Shown: positions 36,665 to 45,637 of the stretch, in pieces
Position numbering within the stretch: the first letter of the stretch is position 1
Layout of the letters: each line of letters starts with the position of its first letter
Assembly (NCBI GenBank): GCA_947493885.1
Contig: CANLTE010000002.1
Span: 700,238-764,237 of the forward strand
Direction: 5' to 3'
DNA: 64,000 nt
Source of the DNA: an uncultured Maribacter sp.
Lineage (GTDB): Bacteria; Bacteroidota; Bacteroidia; Flavobacteriales; Flavobacteriaceae
Made by a program: the position numbers and the translations under genes
Notes under the pieces: model-generated
What the model was told of the DNA's origin: nothing
The model's database searches: none
What the model saw: only the letters and a program-made list of their open reading frames with translations

Positions 36665-37312
36665 TTAGTTTAAAAATGGTTTTACTTTTTTGAACCAAAT
36701 GCTATAGCCTTTGGTATTCATATGCAAACCATCAGGTTGAAAAAGGGTAGTGTTTATTTGTCTGTTCTTTAGCATAGGTTTCCAAATATCAAGATAAGCT
36801 AATAGAGGGTCTTTTCTTGTGTATCTTTTTAGCTTACGGTTAAACCGTTTGTATTTTTTTTTGAGTTTCCAACGTTTTTTACTTGGTTTTGCCGAAATTA
36901 ATATAATTACAGCTTTGCTATTTTGGGCTCGTATAAGTCCAACGATTTTTTTTAGGTTGTTAATAACCTTATTAGATGTTTTATTATAGGCAATATCATT
37001 GTCACCTTCATAAATGAAAATCTTATCTGGTTGGTATTTTAAAATTAACTCATCAGAAAAATGCAATAAGTCACCAGATAGTGACGCTCCGAACCCCGTA
37101 TTTATAATCTGATGTTTAGGAAAAAGTGAATCTAAATTTTTCCATAATCTGATACTAGAACTACCCGTAAATACTACTGTTTCCTTTTCGGAATCTTTAT
37201 GGTGTTCATATTTTTTTACTAGCGCATCTACTTCGTTTTGAAATCTATGTTGTGCGCTCATTGTAAACACGCAAGCAAATAAAAAATAAAGGAGATACAG
37301 CTTTTTAGACAT
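36665..37312 (-). CDS. Secreted SGNH/GDSL hydrolase
   Basis: This is a periplasmic or secreted esterase of about 215 residues from the ATG at 37312, chosen because it gives a clean signal peptide (MSKKLYLLYFLFACVFTMSA); the longer start adds 13 polar residues. SGNH blocks are present: block I with FTGSSSIRLW (Ser), block II GFGASLSGD, block III EGDNDIAYN, and the final DGLHMNTKGY with Asp and His. Related enzymes deacetylate sugars or cleave acyl groups. Its position 6 bp before the GH20 gene suggests the two act on the same glycan. Confidence 0.88.
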   Translation of the reverse strand: MSKKLYLLYFLFACVFTMSAQHRFQNEVDALVKKYEHHKDSEKETVVFTGSSSIRLWKNLDSLFPKHQIINTGFGASLSGDLLHFSDELILKYQPDKIFIYEGDNDIAYNKTSNKVINNLKKIVGLIRAQNSKAVIILISAKPSKKRWKLKKKYKRFNRKLKRYTRKDPLLAYLDIWKPMLKNRQINTTLFQPDGLHMNTKGYSIWFKKVKPFLN

Positions 37313-37486
37313 ATTGTTTTGTAAATAGGTATTCCACAGTCGTAAATACAATATTATAATTTCTCGAAGTTAATTTTTTTTAATTCATACTGTTACGTTT
37401 TAACTTAAGTTTTTATAACTTACTTACGCTTAAATGAGTGAGTATTTTTAAACCGATTAATTTATAACTTAGAAAACAGTAAAATT

Positions 37487-37819
37487 ATGAGTGAGTTATC
37501 AGAAAAACTTGAAAAATTAAAAGCAACTGCTGTAAGTCAGTTAAACGATTGTGGTGTTACTAGTATTGACCATGACAAGTTAGATGGTTATGTAAACAGC
37601 TTAAAATCAATGGTAGATAATAAAGATGCTACGTTGGTTTCTGGTCAAGATGAATCTGAACTGGAAACGGTAAGAAGAAATTTTGTAGAGAAAAAATTAG
37701 GAATTTCTGATAAGGATAAAGCAATGACAGCTATTAATTCGGTTGTGGAAAAAATGTCTTCAATTAGAATGAAAAGTAGACCAGCATTTTATTATCTGGT
37801 TCAAGACAAACTGGGGTAA
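37487..37819 (+). CDS. DUF2853 family protein
   Basis: This small cytoplasmic protein of 110 residues is all helical, starting MSELSEKLEKLKATAVSQL and ending KMSSIRMKSRPAFYYLVQDK, the DUF2853 pattern. The function is unknown. It is a single gene on the plus strand between minus-strand operons, with its own terminator. It has no signal peptide and no cysteine pair (one Cys only, in LNDCGV). Confidence 0.88.
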   Translation: MSELSEKLEKLKATAVSQLNDCGVTSIDHDKLDGYVNSLKSMVDNKDATLVSGQDESELETVRRNFVEKKLGISDKDKAMTAINSVVEKMSSIRMKSRPAFYYLVQDKLG

Positions 37820-37837
37820 AATCAAATATGTGTTAAA

Positions 37838-37876
37838 AAAAAGGGTATCTATAATTTTGTAATAGATACTCTTTTT
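37838..37876. terminator. Terminator between DUF2853 and SMP-30 genes
   Basis: AAAAAGGGTATCTAT pairs with ATAGATACTCTTTTT (one G-T pair) around a 9-nt loop. A- and T-runs on both sides fit use in both directions. Confidence 0.8.
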
Positions 37877-37881
37877 ATTTT

Positions 37882-38772
37882 TTAGCGAACACCGTTAACG
37901 TTCATTTTTAAAGTATAAACTGAGTTCATTGCAGTAATAAACAATGTTTTTTGACCTTCTCCTCCAAAAGTTACATTTGCCGTCCAACTCTGCGGTACAG
38001 GTATATGTTTTATTTGCTCACCATTTTTGTTAAAAACAGTAACCCCATCACCAGTTAAATAAAGGTTTCCTTGATTGTCTGTTGTCATACCATCAGATCC
38101 CATTTCAGTAAAAAGTTTTCGATTGCTTAAATTGGCATCTTTATCAATGGAATAGGAATATGTTTTTTTATCACCTATGTCAGCAACATATAGTGTTTTT
38201 CCATCAGCGGCGCCAACAATTCCATTTGGTCTCACCAAATTACTTGCAACAACTTTTATTGTTTTTAAATCTGGACTTAAATAGTAAACATGTTCTTTTT
38301 CAATTTCCTTTTGTTGTCTTGTCCAATATGGTCGCTGGTAGTAAGGGTCCGTAAAATATATACCACCTTTGGCGTCAACCCATAAATCATTTGGACCATT
38401 TAATTCTTTACCTTCAAAATCATCAATTAAGATATTAATGTTTTTATTTTTTTCAATCTGCCATAATTGAAATTTTTCATCAGCACATGCTAATAGATTT
38501 CCATTATGATCAAAGTAAAGTCCATTAGCTCTTCCAGACGGTTTTAAATAAGTAGTAATAGAGTCTGTATCAACGGACCATTTTAGTATTTGATTGTTAG
38601 GTTGGTCAGTAAAAAAAACATTCCCTTGCTTATCTACGGCAGGTCCCTCCGTAAATTTAAAAGCATCAGATATTAATTTTAAATCTGCGTCTTTAGCTAC
38701 AATATCTTGGGCTTTAACTTGTATTGATAAACTAAAAAGCAAACCAACCAAGATAAAAGTTGTTTTAATCAT
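37882..38772 (-). CDS. Secreted SMP-30/gluconolactonase-like protein
   Basis: This six-bladed propeller hydrolase probably opens sugar lactones. The 296 residues have a signal peptide (ending QVKAQ) and the metal-binding residues of the family in FKFTEGPAV (Glu), LNGPNDLWV (Asn and Asp), VRPNGIV (Asn) and MGSDGMTT (Asp). It lies 9 bp after dctM on the same strand, making it the last gene of the TRAP operon. This links lactone hydrolysis in the periplasm with uptake of the resulting sugar acid, which is an inference. Confidence 0.9.
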   Translation of the reverse strand: MIKTTFILVGLLFSLSIQVKAQDIVAKDADLKLISDAFKFTEGPAVDKQGNVFFTDQPNNQILKWSVDTDSITTYLKPSGRANGLYFDHNGNLLACADEKFQLWQIEKNKNINILIDDFEGKELNGPNDLWVDAKGGIYFTDPYYQRPYWTRQQKEIEKEHVYYLSPDLKTIKVVASNLVRPNGIVGAADGKTLYVADIGDKKTYSYSIDKDANLSNRKLFTEMGSDGMTTDNQGNLYLTGDGVTVFNKNGEQIKHIPVPQSWTANVTFGGEGQKTLFITAMNSVYTLKMNVNGVR

Positions 38773-38781
38773 AAGTGTTGC

Positions 38782-40056
38782 TTATTCTAAAATTAAATTT
38801 GGTAATAACAGTGAAATGTTTGGAAACAAGGTTACTAATACCAATACAAAAATACTTACCGCTAAAAAGGGTAAACTAGCTTTACTTACTTTACTAATAG
38901 ATACTTTACCAATACTAGAAGAAACAAATAAACATATTCCTAGGGGAGGCGTTGTAAGTCCGATCATTAAATTTAATAATGCAATAATCGCAAAATGGAT
39001 AGGGTCTACATCTACAGCAATTGCTAGCTTAAGTAAAATAGGAAAAAGTATAAGTAATGCAGCAATAGTTTCCATAAAAGTACCTATAAAAATAAGTAGT
39101 AAATTAATAACTAACAGTACTACATATTTGTTGGTTGAGAAACCTAAAATTTCGGTAGATATTATCTGAGGTAATTGTTCTGTAATTAAAATCCATCCAA
39201 AAAGATTGGCAAACCCAATTAGTACCATTAATGATGCTGAGGTTTTCATTGAATCTAGAGTAATTACGGCTAGATTTTTAAGGCTTATTTTTTTATAAAC
39301 AAAGGATCCAATCAAAAGTGCATATATAACGGCTACAATGGAGGCCTCGGTAGGTGTGAAAACACCACCTATTATTCCAAATAATATTATAAAAGTCATT
39401 AATAATGACCAAAAAGTATCTTTAAACCCAACCAGTATTTGTTTAAAAGAACTCTTAGGGTGCTTAGGGTATTTTCTTTTAACAGATATATAATAGGTTA
39501 TTATCATTAGCCCTATTCCTAATAAAAGCCCAGGTAATGCACCTGCTAAGAATAGTTTTCCAACAGATAGACCACTTAATGTAGCCGCAATAATCATTGG
39601 AACACTGGGAGGTATAATAGGCCCAACGGTAGAAGAGGAAGCGGTAACGGCACATGAAAAATCGGTATCATAACCTTCTTTTTTCATTGCTGGAATCATT
39701 ACTGCTCCAATACTTGCGGTATCGGAAACAGCGGTGCCAGAAATTCCAGCAAAAAGCATGGACGCACCTATGTTAGCAAGGGCTAAGCCACCTCTAACAT
39801 GACCTAGTAAATGATTGCAAAAAGCAATAATTTTAGCGGTTAAACCTCCTTGATTCATTAAGTTACCTGCAAGGATAAACCCGGGTATACTAAGTAATAC
39901 AAAGACATCAATTCCCGAATACATTTTCATAGGAATCAAAATCAATGGTATTTCATTAATTAATAAATATATTAAACAGGATATGCCAAGTGAGAAAGCA
40001 ATGGGAAACCTTAATACCAAACAAATAGCAAATATTATTATAACAGTCCAAATCAT
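38782..40056 (-). CDS. dctM: TRAP transporter large permease
   Basis: DctM is the main channel subunit of tripartite ATP-independent periplasmic transporters, which import acidic solutes with sodium. The 424 residues form about 12 membrane segments. Motifs include SIPGFILAGNLMNQGGLTAK, FAGISGTAVSDTASIGAVMI, the serine-rich TASSSTVGPIIPPSVPMII and GLTTPPLGICLF. The start ATG overlaps the dctQ stop (TAATG). The length is standard. Confidence 0.95.
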   Translation of the reverse strand: MIWTVIIIFAICLVLRFPIAFSLGISCLIYLLINEIPLILIPMKMYSGIDVFVLLSIPGFILAGNLMNQGGLTAKIIAFCNHLLGHVRGGLALANIGASMLFAGISGTAVSDTASIGAVMIPAMKKEGYDTDFSCAVTASSSTVGPIIPPSVPMIIAATLSGLSVGKLFLAGALPGLLLGIGLMIITYYISVKRKYPKHPKSSFKQILVGFKDTFWSLLMTFIILFGIIGGVFTPTEASIVAVIYALLIGSFVYKKISLKNLAVITLDSMKTSASLMVLIGFANLFGWILITEQLPQIISTEILGFSTNKYVVLLVINLLLIFIGTFMETIAALLILFPILLKLAIAVDVDPIHFAIIALLNLMIGLTTPPLGICLFVSSSIGKVSISKVSKASLPFLAVSIFVLVLVTLFPNISLLLPNLILE

Positions 40057-40511
40057 TATTTTCTTTTAGTAAGTTTTATTAAATCTATAATTGAATAGTA
40101 GCTGATGGAAATTCCCATCACAACCATGCTTACAAAACCTATAGACATTGAGATTCCCATACTAGGAGATTTTTCGGGTATTCCAAGAATTGTGAAATGA
40201 ACTCCATATACCGTCATAACCAGAAACAGAATTATAGTAACAATGGTAATAATTAAAACTAATTTTCTTTTTAAAGAGTTACTCAATTTGTTAAAAATAC
40301 CATCAAAAAAAACATAGCTTTTATCTTTCATAGCAAGCCCTGCAGCAAAACTCATGGCGTAAATAAAAAAGAAACGAGAAGCTTCTTCTGTCCATGATGG
40401 AGGTTTTTCTATTAGAAATCTGCCATATATCTGAATTATTGTGGTAAGAATAAAACCTAATGTTCCTAACAGGGTTCCATATTTAAAAAATCGATTTATG
40501 CTTTTTTTCAT
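40056..40511 (-). CDS. dctQ: TRAP transporter small permease
   Basis: This is the four-helix small subunit (151 residues) that complements DctM. It has the family pattern EKPPSWTEEASRFFFIYAMS after the first helix and AAGLAMKDKSYVFFD next. Four hydrophobic segments are visible. The gene lies 9 bp after dctP and overlaps dctM by one base, as in most TRAP operons. Confidence 0.92.
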   Translation of the reverse strand: MKKSINRFFKYGTLLGTLGFILTTIIQIYGRFLIEKPPSWTEEASRFFFIYAMSFAAGLAMKDKSYVFFDGIFNKLSNSLKRKLVLIITIVTIILFLVMTVYGVHFTILGIPEKSPSMGISMSIGFVSMVVMGISISYYSIIDLIKLTKRK

Positions 40512-40520
40512 ATTGTAATA

Positions 40521-41516
40521 TTATCTATCCGCTAATATTTGATGATATACTTTTTGCATTTCAGGGGACAAGCTGTTATAAATCGCGTCCTTACATTTTT
40601 CACTAAATGCGTCTTTATCTACTTCAACAAAAATCATCCCTTTCTCTTTAAGTTCATTTTGAACTAATTTTTGACTTTCAACGTAAAGTTTGTGTTCATA
40701 AACTTGCAGATCTTTAGCACACTCCAAAAATATTTTTTTCAAATCATCGGGAAATTTTTGAAATTGTTTTTCTCCAATAACTGGATATGTCCAACTAACT
40801 ACATGAGAAGTTAAATTGAGATATTTTTGAACTTCATAGAAACCGGTAGATTTAATAAGAGCAAAACCGTTTTCTTGTGCTTCAACAGTACCTTGTTGTA
40901 GTGAGGTAAAAACTTCAGAAAAGGCCATGGGTGTAGGTTTGGCTCCTAGGGCTCCCCAAGCTGTTACAAACGAAGGAACATTCGGCACTCTAACAATTAA
41001 ACCTTTAAGGTCATCCGGGTGTTTTATAGGTTTGTTAGATGTTAAATGTCTTAAACCACTTTGAAAATATCCAACGGGGCGTAAGCCAGTTTTTTCAATC
41101 ATTTCCCTTTCCATGCGTTTACCAATAGGTCCATTGATTAAGTTTTTCATATCAACAGAATCTCTTAGTAGAAAAGGTAATTCGCAAAATGCCATTATTT
41201 CTATCCAATTGTTAAGTAATGATCCTGTAACCGTCATATCAATAACTTCAGTTTGTACCATTCGTATAGATTCAATTTCCTTAGCTATTTGTTCTGAATG
41301 GTAATTTTGTAAAACAATTCTACCATTGGATCTTTCTTTAAGAATTTCACCGAAATACTCAAATGCTTTAAACCAAGTATGTTGGTCATTTACGAGATGA
41401 CTGGCTCTGAGGGTAAATTCTGGTTCTTGATTTTGTTTAGGCTTACAGTGTATTGCGATTATGCAAATAAGGGTGTATAAAATACACTTATAGAAGAGAC
41501 TGTTAATTTTTTTCAA
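40521..41516 (-). CDS. dctP: TRAP transporter substrate-binding lipoprotein
   Basis: DctP captures the solute in the periplasm and delivers it to DctQM. The 331 residues begin with a lipoprotein signal (IIAIHCKPK, Cys about 24), unusual only in being membrane-tethered, which is common in Bacteroidota. Next come LRASHLVNDQHTWFKAFEYF and the conserved RVPNVPSFVTAWGALGAKPT with the substrate-carboxylate arginine, then FSEVFTSLQQGTVEAQENG. Acidic sugars (uronates, aldonates or sialic acid) are the best guess, given the linked SMP-30 protein. The gene starts the operon. Confidence 0.93.
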   Translation of the reverse strand: MKKINSLFYKCILYTLICIIAIHCKPKQNQEPEFTLRASHLVNDQHTWFKAFEYFGEILKERSNGRIVLQNYHSEQIAKEIESIRMVQTEVIDMTVTGSLLNNWIEIMAFCELPFLLRDSVDMKNLINGPIGKRMEREMIEKTGLRPVGYFQSGLRHLTSNKPIKHPDDLKGLIVRVPNVPSFVTAWGALGAKPTPMAFSEVFTSLQQGTVEAQENGFALIKSTGFYEVQKYLNLTSHVVSWTYPVIGEKQFQKFPDDLKKIFLECAKDLQVYEHKLYVESQKLVQNELKEKGMIFVEVDKDAFSEKCKDAIYNSLSPEMQKVYHQILADR

Positions 41517-41626
41517 TTTGTTGAATTATATACATGATTTGATAGAGATGAGGCTAAAAGTAGCCGTTTTTTTTGAAAAAACAAAAGTGAGCAACTTTGT
41601 ATCTTAGCACAAATTTATAGGGAAAA

Positions 41627-42400
41627 ATGAATACTCGAGAAACACAATTAAAGGCATTTGATAGGTTGTTAACCATTATGGATGAGCTTAGAGACCAGTG
41701 TCCATGGGATAAAAAACAAACTATGGAAACTTTACGTCATTTAACTATTGAAGAAACCTATGAATTAGGAGACGCCATACTTGATAATGATTTAGATGAG
41801 GTAAAAAAGGAGCTCGGAGATGTGTTACTTCATATTGTTTTTTATGCAAAAATTGGTTCAGAAACTAACGCTTTTGATATAGGGGATGTTGCGAATGCTA
41901 TATGCGATAAATTAATAAATAGGCACCCACATATTTATGGAGATGTTAAGGTTGATAATGAGGAAGATGTAAAACGCAATTGGGAAGAACTTAAACTAAA
42001 AGAAGGAAAAAAAAGTGTTTTAGAGGGAGTGCCAAAAAGTTTGCCCGCAGTGGTAAAAGCTAATAGAATACAGGATAAGGTTGCAGGGGTAGGCTTTGAT
42101 TGGGAAAAACCACAACAGGTATTTGAAAAGGTCAAAGAAGAATTAGCAGAGCTTGAAGAAGAAGTACATCTTGGAAATAATGATAGGGTAGAAGCGGAGT
42201 TTGGAGATGTGTTATTTTCAATGATTAACTATGCCAGATTTTTAAAAATAAACCCTGAAAATGCTTTAGAACGTACTAATAAAAAGTTCATAAAAAGGTT
42301 TCAGTATCTGGAGGCGAAATCTAAAGAAAAAAACAAGCCTTTAAAGGATATGACCTTAGCTGAAATGGATATATATTGGGAGGAAGCTAAAAAGATATAA
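41627..42400 (+). CDS. mazG: Nucleoside triphosphate pyrophosphohydrolase MazG
   Basis: MazG hydrolyses nucleoside triphosphates to monophosphate and pyrophosphate, acting as a house-cleaning enzyme. The 257-residue protein has two MazG repeats. The first has LRDQCPWDKKQT, then EETYELGDAI and VKKELGDVLLHI (the ExxE...ExxD metal site). The second has ELEEEVHLG and AEFGDVLFSMINYARF. The end TLAEMDIYWEEAKK is also typical. In related genomes it commonly follows the DUF5606 gene; here about 6.6 kb separate them. Confidence 0.95.
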   Translation: MNTRETQLKAFDRLLTIMDELRDQCPWDKKQTMETLRHLTIEETYELGDAILDNDLDEVKKELGDVLLHIVFYAKIGSETNAFDIGDVANAICDKLINRHPHIYGDVKVDNEEDVKRNWEELKLKEGKKSVLEGVPKSLPAVVKANRIQDKVAGVGFDWEKPQQVFEKVKEELAELEEEVHLGNNDRVEAEFGDVLFSMINYARFLKINPENALERTNKKFIKRFQYLEAKSKEKNKPLKDMTLAEMDIYWEEAKKI

Positions 42401-42428
42401 AAACCATTAAATATCATAAAATCATCAC

Positions 42429-42456
42429 TTTGTGTTAGGGCTATAACTTATCTTTG
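42429..42456 (+). promoter_or_regulatory. Promoter of the MATE gene
   Basis: TTTG (42429-42432) and TATCTTTG (42449-42456) are 16 nt apart and both match the Bacteroidota consensus. The -7 box ends 20 nt before the TTG start at 42477. Confidence 0.6.
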
Positions 42457-42476
42457 CCCTTTTAAATTTAAAAGCT

Positions 42477-43847
42477 TTGCTTCAACAATACACCAAAGAG
42501 TTTTCGTATAATATAAAATTATCAGTTCCTGTCATTATGGGAATGCTAGGGCATACTTTTGTACAATTGGCAGACAACATTATGGTAGGGCAATTAGGTA
42601 CCGCGGAATTAGCTGCGGTTTCTTTGGGAAATAGTTTTGTTTTTATAGCAATGTCATTAGGAATAGGATTTTCCACAGCAATAACCCCACTAGTTGCGGA
42701 GGCCGACGGAGCTGGAAACAAAAGCAATGCTAAAAGTGCTCTAAAGCACGGATTATTTTTGTGCACCATATTAGGTTTGGCTTTGTTTTGTGCAGTTTAC
42801 TTAGCAAAACCCATTATGTATTATATGAAACAGCCTAAAGAGGTAGTGGAGCTTGCAATGCCGTATTTAAATTTAGTAGCTTTTTCATTAGTCCCCCTAG
42901 TTATTTTTCAGGCTTTTAAACAGTTTTCAGACGGAATGTCTCAAACTAAATATGCCATGTATGCTACTGTTTTAGGAAACATAATTAATATAATTCTTAA
43001 CTACTTACTCATTTTTGGAACTTTTGGTTTTCCTAAAATGGGAATTGTAGGAGCTGCAATTGGAACACTAGTTTCTAGAATTGTTATGATTATTTTTATA
43101 TGGTTTTTATTAAACCGAAATCAAAAATTAAAAGGTTATGTATCCAATTTTAATTTTAGAAAAATTGAGCAAGCAGTAATTAAAAAATTAATTTCTTTAG
43201 GTTTTCCATCCGCTTTACAAATGTTTTTTGAGGTTGCTATTTTTACTGCCGCTATTTGGTTAAGTGGAGTGCTAGGTAAAAATGCCCAGGCAGCAAATCA
43301 AATTGCATTAAATTTAAGTAGTATGACCTTTATGTTTGGTATGGGACTCGGGGTTGCTGCTATGATAAGGGTAGGTAACCAAAAAGGGCTTAAAAACTTT
43401 AAGGAGCTGCGTAGAATTGGGCAATCTATTTTTTTATTGACTTTTTTTCTAGAAATATTTTTTGCCATTTTGTTTTTGTGGGGAAGAAATTGGTTTCCAA
43501 CATTATATTTGGATTTAGATGATGCTTTGAATCTTTCGGATAATTCCGAGGTGATTGTTTTAGCGGCAAAGCTTTTATTTGTAGCAGCGTTTTTTCAAAT
43601 TTCAGATGGTATACAAGTTGTTGTTTTAGGGGCTTTGCGCGGACTTCAGGATGTTAAAATTCCTACGTTTATTACTTTTATTGCGTATTGGCTAATAGGT
43701 TTTCCTGTAAGTTTTTATTTAGGGTTACATACTAGTTTGGGTAGTATGGGTATTTGGATAGGTTTATTAACAGGATTAACGGCTTCTGCAATTATGTTGT
43801 ACATTAGATTTAATTATTTAACCAAAAAACTTATTTTGAGTTCATAG
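42477..43847 (+). CDS. MATE family efflux transporter
   Basis: This multidrug and toxic-compound exporter has 456 residues and 12 membrane segments, in two homologous halves. Family motifs are LGHTFVQLADNIMVGQLGTA near the start, GFSTAITPLVAEADGAG and, in the second half, SLGFPSALQMFFEVAIFT. The substrate is unknown. The start is TTG, the only codon in phase with the usual N-terminus (MLQQYTKEF), and a good promoter lies just upstream. The next gene begins 3 bp after its stop, so the two probably form an operon with the PAP2 gene. Confidence 0.92.
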   Translation: MLQQYTKEFSYNIKLSVPVIMGMLGHTFVQLADNIMVGQLGTAELAAVSLGNSFVFIAMSLGIGFSTAITPLVAEADGAGNKSNAKSALKHGLFLCTILGLALFCAVYLAKPIMYYMKQPKEVVELAMPYLNLVAFSLVPLVIFQAFKQFSDGMSQTKYAMYATVLGNIINIILNYLLIFGTFGFPKMGIVGAAIGTLVSRIVMIIFIWFLLNRNQKLKGYVSNFNFRKIEQAVIKKLISLGFPSALQMFFEVAIFTAAIWLSGVLGKNAQAANQIALNLSSMTFMFGMGLGVAAMIRVGNQKGLKNFKELRRIGQSIFLLTFFLEIFFAILFLWGRNWFPTLYLDLDDALNLSDNSEVIVLAAKLLFVAAFFQISDGIQVVVLGALRGLQDVKIPTFITFIAYWLIGFPVSFYLGLHTSLGSMGIWIGLLTGLTASAIMLYIRFNYLTKKLILSS

Positions 43848-43850
43848 ATT

Positions 43851-44078
43851 ATGGAATTTCCTAAATTTTTACTTGGGGATAATACGGATTATCCTACGGC
43901 AATTTTTATAGTGCATACGCATTACCCAAGATTTATCATAAACCTTGAAAATGATGAGGTGGAGTGGCTTGAGGATTTTTCGAAAGAAGATGAAAAAGAA
44001 CTTGAGACCGAGGCAGAAACGCTAATTGAGGAGGCAACCGCTTTTTACGATAGAGAAGTAGCTAGGTACGAAGAGTAA
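43851..44078 (+). CDS. Small acidic hypothetical protein
   Basis: The 75-residue protein is cytoplasmic by appearance, with no membrane segment. It starts MEFPKFLLGDNTDYPTAIFI and ends in a Glu-rich helix (EEATAFYDREVARYEE). No function is recognised. Coding is supported by its position, 3 bp after the MATE stop and 5 bp before the PAP2 gene, and by consistent codon use with its neighbours. Confidence 0.8.
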   Translation: MEFPKFLLGDNTDYPTAIFIVHTHYPRFIINLENDEVEWLEDFSKEDEKELETEAETLIEEATAFYDREVARYEE

Positions 44079-44083
44079 GTGTT

Positions 44084-44653
44084 ATGTTGGAGCAGCTGTT
44101 GGAACTTGATAAAACTCTTTTTTTATATTTAAACAATCTTGGAAATAGTAGTTGGGATGCTTTTTGGATGTTTATTACCAATAAATTTAGTTCCATTCCT
44201 TTGTATGCTATTTTGTTGTTTTTTGCATTTAGACTATTGGGGTTAAAAAAAACGGGATTGTTGCTGGTTTTTATAGTACTTCTAATTATAACAACGGACC
44301 AATTAGCTAATTTTTTTAAGTACGGGGTACAAAGGCTGCGCCCTTGTCATGACATAGATGTTAATACTTTAATGCGCTTAGTAAAGTCACATTGTGGAGG
44401 CAAATATGGTTACTTTTCAGCACATTCTGCAAACTCTTTTGCTATAGCTTGTTTCTTTACTTTGGTATTACGAAGAAGTTTTAGATATGTAGGTATTCTT
44501 CTTTTTGTCTGGGCTGCTTTTGTGGCATACAGTAGGATTTATATTGGAGTGCACTTTCCATTAGATGTTATTTCTGGAGTGTTTATAGGGCTATTTTTAA
44601 GTTGGTTATATTTTATGTTGTTTGGTTTGGCGAGCCAAAGGTTAAAGTTATAG
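44084..44653 (+). CDS. PAP2-family membrane phosphatase
   Basis: This integral membrane phosphatase of 189 residues belongs to the PAP2 superfamily, which dephosphorylates lipid phosphates such as undecaprenyl pyrophosphate or phosphatidate. The three active-site blocks are KYGVQRLRPC (Lys, Arg), YFSAHSANSFA (His-Ser block) and SRIYIGVHFPLDVISG (Arg, His, Asp). About five membrane helices flank them. It is last in the MATE operon. Undecaprenyl pyrophosphate recycling is plausible but not shown. Confidence 0.92.
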   Translation: MLEQLLELDKTLFLYLNNLGNSSWDAFWMFITNKFSSIPLYAILLFFAFRLLGLKKTGLLLVFIVLLIITTDQLANFFKYGVQRLRPCHDIDVNTLMRLVKSHCGGKYGYFSAHSANSFAIACFFTLVLRRSFRYVGILLFVWAAFVAYSRIYIGVHFPLDVISGVFIGLFLSWLYFMLFGLASQRLKL

Positions 44654-44674
44654 TAGTAAATAAATTATACTTCA

Positions 44675-45616
44675 CTATTGAGTTACTTTAATGTTTTTAA
44701 TCTTGTAAGGTTTTTTAGTTTGTGATTCATAATAAGTACGCATCAAAAGTTCTAATACTATGCCAATAGTAAAGAATTGGATTCCTATAAAAATTAATAT
44801 GACCTCGTAGATAAAGCCAAAATTGTTGGTGACCCCGTTCCAGTTTAACAATAATCTAATAAAAATAGAAAATACACCAGTTAGACTCATAATAACACCT
44901 GTAATTCCAAAAAGGTGGATTGGTCTTCGAAAGAATTTTTGGATAAATAAAAGTAATAGTACATCTGAGATTACTTTAAAGGTGCGGCTTAGTCCATACT
45001 TTGAATTTCCAGAGTTGCGGGCATGATGCTTAACAGGAATTTGCTTTATTTGCGCTCCCTCAAAATGCGCTAAAAGTAAAACAAAACGGTGCATTTCACC
45101 ATATAGTTTTAAATCTTTAGCAGTATTTTTTGTAAATACTTTTAGTGCGCATCCGTTATCTTTTATGTCTATTTTGGTAACATGCTTTATAAGGGCATTT
45201 GCAACTTTAGAAGGTATTTTTTTTAGAGAAGAATCTTTTCTACTAACTCTAATGCCCGTTACAACATCAAAGTCGTTATTTACAATACAATTTAGCATGT
45301 TGGGAATGTCCATTGGATCGTTTTGTAGATCACCATCCATAGTAACAATATATTCTCCCTTAGCATAGTCAATACCCGCTGATAAGGCTAAACTTTGCCC
45401 ATAGTTTTTTTTGAGACAGATTAAATGAACTTTTTTATCATTTAATTCTTCAATGTTTTTTCTTGTTTTATCTATAGAGAAATCATCAATGAAAATAATT
45501 TCGTAGTGATAACTTTTTAGGCTATCATGAATTTTTTCAACAAGCAATTTAATATTACCTTCTTCATTATATACAGGAATAACTATGGATAATAAGGAAG
45601 ATGTGGTTGAATTCAT
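44675..45616 (-). CDS. Glycosyltransferase family 2, GtrB/DPM1-like with two membrane helices
   Basis: This protein of 313 residues transfers a sugar to a lipid carrier or a phospholipid. It opens SIVIPVYNEEGNIKLLVEKI, with FIDDFSIDKT, MDGDLQNDPMDI as the metal motif and the RNSGNSKYGLS loop typical of GtrB/ArnC enzymes. Two C-terminal membrane segments (about 231-300) anchor it to the inner membrane. It is followed by no clear terminator before the convergent PAP2 gene 21 bp away. Neighbours give no acceptor. Confidence 0.93.
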   Translation of the reverse strand: MNSTTSSLLSIVIPVYNEEGNIKLLVEKIHDSLKSYHYEIIFIDDFSIDKTRKNIEELNDKKVHLICLKKNYGQSLALSAGIDYAKGEYIVTMDGDLQNDPMDIPNMLNCIVNNDFDVVTGIRVSRKDSSLKKIPSKVANALIKHVTKIDIKDNGCALKVFTKNTAKDLKLYGEMHRFVLLLAHFEGAQIKQIPVKHHARNSGNSKYGLSRTFKVISDVLLLLFIQKFFRRPIHLFGITGVIMSLTGVFSIFIRLLLNWNGVTNNFGFIYEVILIFIGIQFFTIGIVLELLMRTYYESQTKKPYKIKNIKVTQ

Positions 45617-45637
45617 AAAAATATTGAAACACTAAAG

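Noticed and set aside
38594..39169. 191-codon plus-strand frame
   Set aside because: It lies opposite dctM and the end of the SMP-30 gene, which have clear family motifs. The antisense product is low in complexity and has no recognisable domain.
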